Source: Clostridium beijerinckii
Lineage (GTDB): Bacteria > Bacillota > Clostridia > Clostridiales > Clostridiaceae
Assembly: GCF_036699995.1 (NCBI RefSeq)
Contig: NZ_CP144906.1
Span: 2,247,001-2,311,000, forward strand
Direction of reading: 5' to 3'
DNA: 64,000 nucleotides
Under the pieces are notes generated by a model that worked only from the letters and a program-made list of their open reading frames with translations, did not search any database and had not been told where the DNA came from. Position numbers and translations under genes: made by a program. Below, piece by piece: positions 62,860 through 64,000 of the stretch (position 1 is its first letter; every line of letters begins with the position of its first letter).

Positions 62860-63477
62860 ATGATTAAATACTTATTACAAGGACTTCTATTTGGACTTGC
62901 TTATGTGGCACCAATAGGAACACAAAACTTATATGTAATAAACACTGCTATGCAAAAAAGTAAGGCTGAAACATACAAAGTTGCACTTATAACTATCTTA
63001 TTTGATATTTCACTAGCGATTTCATGCTTTTTTGGAATAGGGGCGCTTATTCAAAAATATTATTTATTAAAATTGGCAATACTTCTATTTGGATTTATAG
63101 TTATAATTTACATAGGAGCTGGATTAATACGATCATCGTCACAAATATTAGAAGATAAAAAGCTTGGTAATAATTCATTAATTAAAATAGCTATTTCTTG
63201 CTTTGCTGTTACGTGGCTTAATACCCAGGCAATAATTGATGGATCCTTATTATTAGGTGGATTCAATGCTTCGCTTCCAGCAGAAATGTCAAAGTACTTT
63301 ATATTGGGGGTATGCATGGCATCAGCCATATGGTTTAGTGGACTTGCAGGATTCGTAGGGAAGTTTAGCAGTAAATTTAATAAAATAATTAAATGGATCA
63401 ACATAATTTGTGGATTAATACTTATATTCTATGGCTTAAAATTAGGATACTCATTTATTGAATCAATATATTTATAG
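62860..63477 (+). CDS. LysE/RhtB-family amino acid exporter
   Basis: 205 residues with six predicted transmembrane helices. The opening GLLFGLAYVAPIGTQNLYVI carries the family's conserved PIGxQN-like signature, and the second half has CFAVTWLNTQAIIDGSLLLG. It exports a basic or other amino acid. AAGGAGGT precedes ATG 62860. Placement after a MocR regulator suggests inducible export. Confidence 0.92.
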   Translation: MIKYLLQGLLFGLAYVAPIGTQNLYVINTAMQKSKAETYKVALITILFDISLAISCFFGIGALIQKYYLLKLAILLFGFIVIIYIGAGLIRSSSQILEDKKLGNNSLIKIAISCFAVTWLNTQAIIDGSLLLGGFNASLPAEMSKYFILGVCMASAIWFSGLAGFVGKFSSKFNKIIKWINIICGLILIFYGLKLGYSFIESIYL

Positions 63478-63496
63478 CTTTTTATATAATTTTTGT

Positions 63497-63835
63497 GGAT
63501 ATAGATAAACTAACTATAATCTATACTTATGCGTATAGCTCACCGAAATGAATAATATACTTTTGTTCCAGTTTCTAGGTAATTCTGATGGGCGATTCTA
63601 AGGCTATAAAGTTGTACCCAAAGTGCTAGCCTCAAAGAACAAGCGCTCACAGAGAAAGTTCGAAGAACGAAATATAAAATTTCGATTCTCACTTTTTGAA
63701 CTAGCACATTTGGAACAACTTATAGCCAAAGAATCACATCCATCAAAATTACCAATGAAACATTCCACAAAAGTATATCACTCATTTCTAGTTTTGATAT
63801 ATTTCATAGTGTAAATCTAGCTTATAGTTGGGATA
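63497..63835. repeat. long palindromic repeat, copy H at the window end
   Basis: CACCGAAATGAATAATATAC begins the left arm. The inner stem is GGCTATAAAGTTGTACCCAA facing TTTGGAACAACTTATAGCC. GATGGGCGATTCT faces GAATCACATCCATC. The central part has GAACGAAATATAAAATTTCG, another hairpin. From 63840 to the end is AT-rich sequence, with AAGCAGAAA that matches the left border of copy B, so a further copy begins at the edge. Confidence 0.72.
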
Positions 63836-64000
63836 TAGGGCTCCACAATGATATTCAAACTTATAAAATTTCAATATCGCTGGTATTCAGGAAATTGAAA
63901 CAGTAGATATGTATTGTTATCAATGTGGAACCCTATATCTATAAATAACTTAAAATTTTGATTTATACTTTGCAATAAATACCATACAAGAAAGCAGAAA

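Noticed and set aside
1..64000. tRNA, rRNA, known metabolite riboswitches
   Set aside because: I looked for conserved cores such as T-loop, T-box and common riboswitch motifs and saw none I could support by eye; a covariance-model scan would be decisive.

Overview
The window is AT-rich, low-GC Firmicute DNA. Clostridial nif genes (nifB with a C-terminal NifX-like domain, a Clostridium pasteurianum-type [2Fe-2S] ferredoxin, and a homocitrate synthase split into omega and alpha subunits), cotJ spore-coat genes and strong AGGAGG-type ribosome binding sites point to a nitrogen-fixing, spore-forming Clostridium, probably near the C. beijerinckii group. The species is an inference. No rRNA, tRNA or CRISPR array was seen.

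Layout. 1-7.1 kb: end of a nif cluster interleaved with genes for siroheme-dependent heme synthesis (two radical SAM proteins, two siroheme decarboxylase subunits). 7.1-12.8 kb: dispersed long palindromic repeats around a MntA/HepT toxin-antitoxin pair and an exonuclease-DinG helicase. 12.9-17.3 kb: thioredoxin-like gene, IS1634-type transposase, truncated diguanylate cyclase, RsmJ-like methyltransferase, YwbE. 17.8-23.9 kb: type I restriction-modification locus with an Uma2-type gene inside it.

24.0-37.9 kb is the most unusual part. Nine copies of a ~73 bp imperfect-palindromic element, all in one orientation, divide the DNA into segments. The segments carry accessory genes, all on the + strand: Fic (one intact copy, one truncated), YdbC-like, DUF262 plus HEPN nuclease, a secreted protein, DUF960, a CPBP protease and a DUF4258/YgiT-HTH/ImmA module. 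Gene fragments stop or begin exactly at element borders. An IS231-like insertion sequence sits in the central C5G5 palindrome of one copy with a 10 bp target duplication. This resembles a gene-cassette array, but no integrase lies in the window and the element does not fit the classical attC consensus.

38-46.8 kb: DUF7309-like and AAA/PD-(D/E)XK proteins, then a flavin-based reductase locus (ApbE flavin transferase, LysR regulator, FMN reductase-like subunit, and a three-domain FMN_red/FMN_bind/FAD_binding_2 enzyme with an ApbE flavinylation motif). 47-51.4 kb: cotJABC, a solute-binding lipoprotein and an orphan GAF histidine kinase. 53-61.2 kb: an NAD/ADP-ribose island with an NrtR-like Nudix protein with altered Nudix box, PRPP synthetase-like protein, nicotinamidase, nicotinamide phosphoribosyltransferase, a PARG-type macrodomain remnant, a J-domain/kinase-like fusion, a VWA-like protein and a divergent adenylosuccinate synthetase. 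A MocR regulator and LysE-type exporter close the window.

At least three further repeat families are dispersed between genes: ~200-300 bp palindromes, often bounded by ATAGATATC; elements ending in TATATTGCAA that hold variable CACAATKCA tandem repeats; and a structured element at 43.5 kb resembling IS200/IS605-derived sequences.
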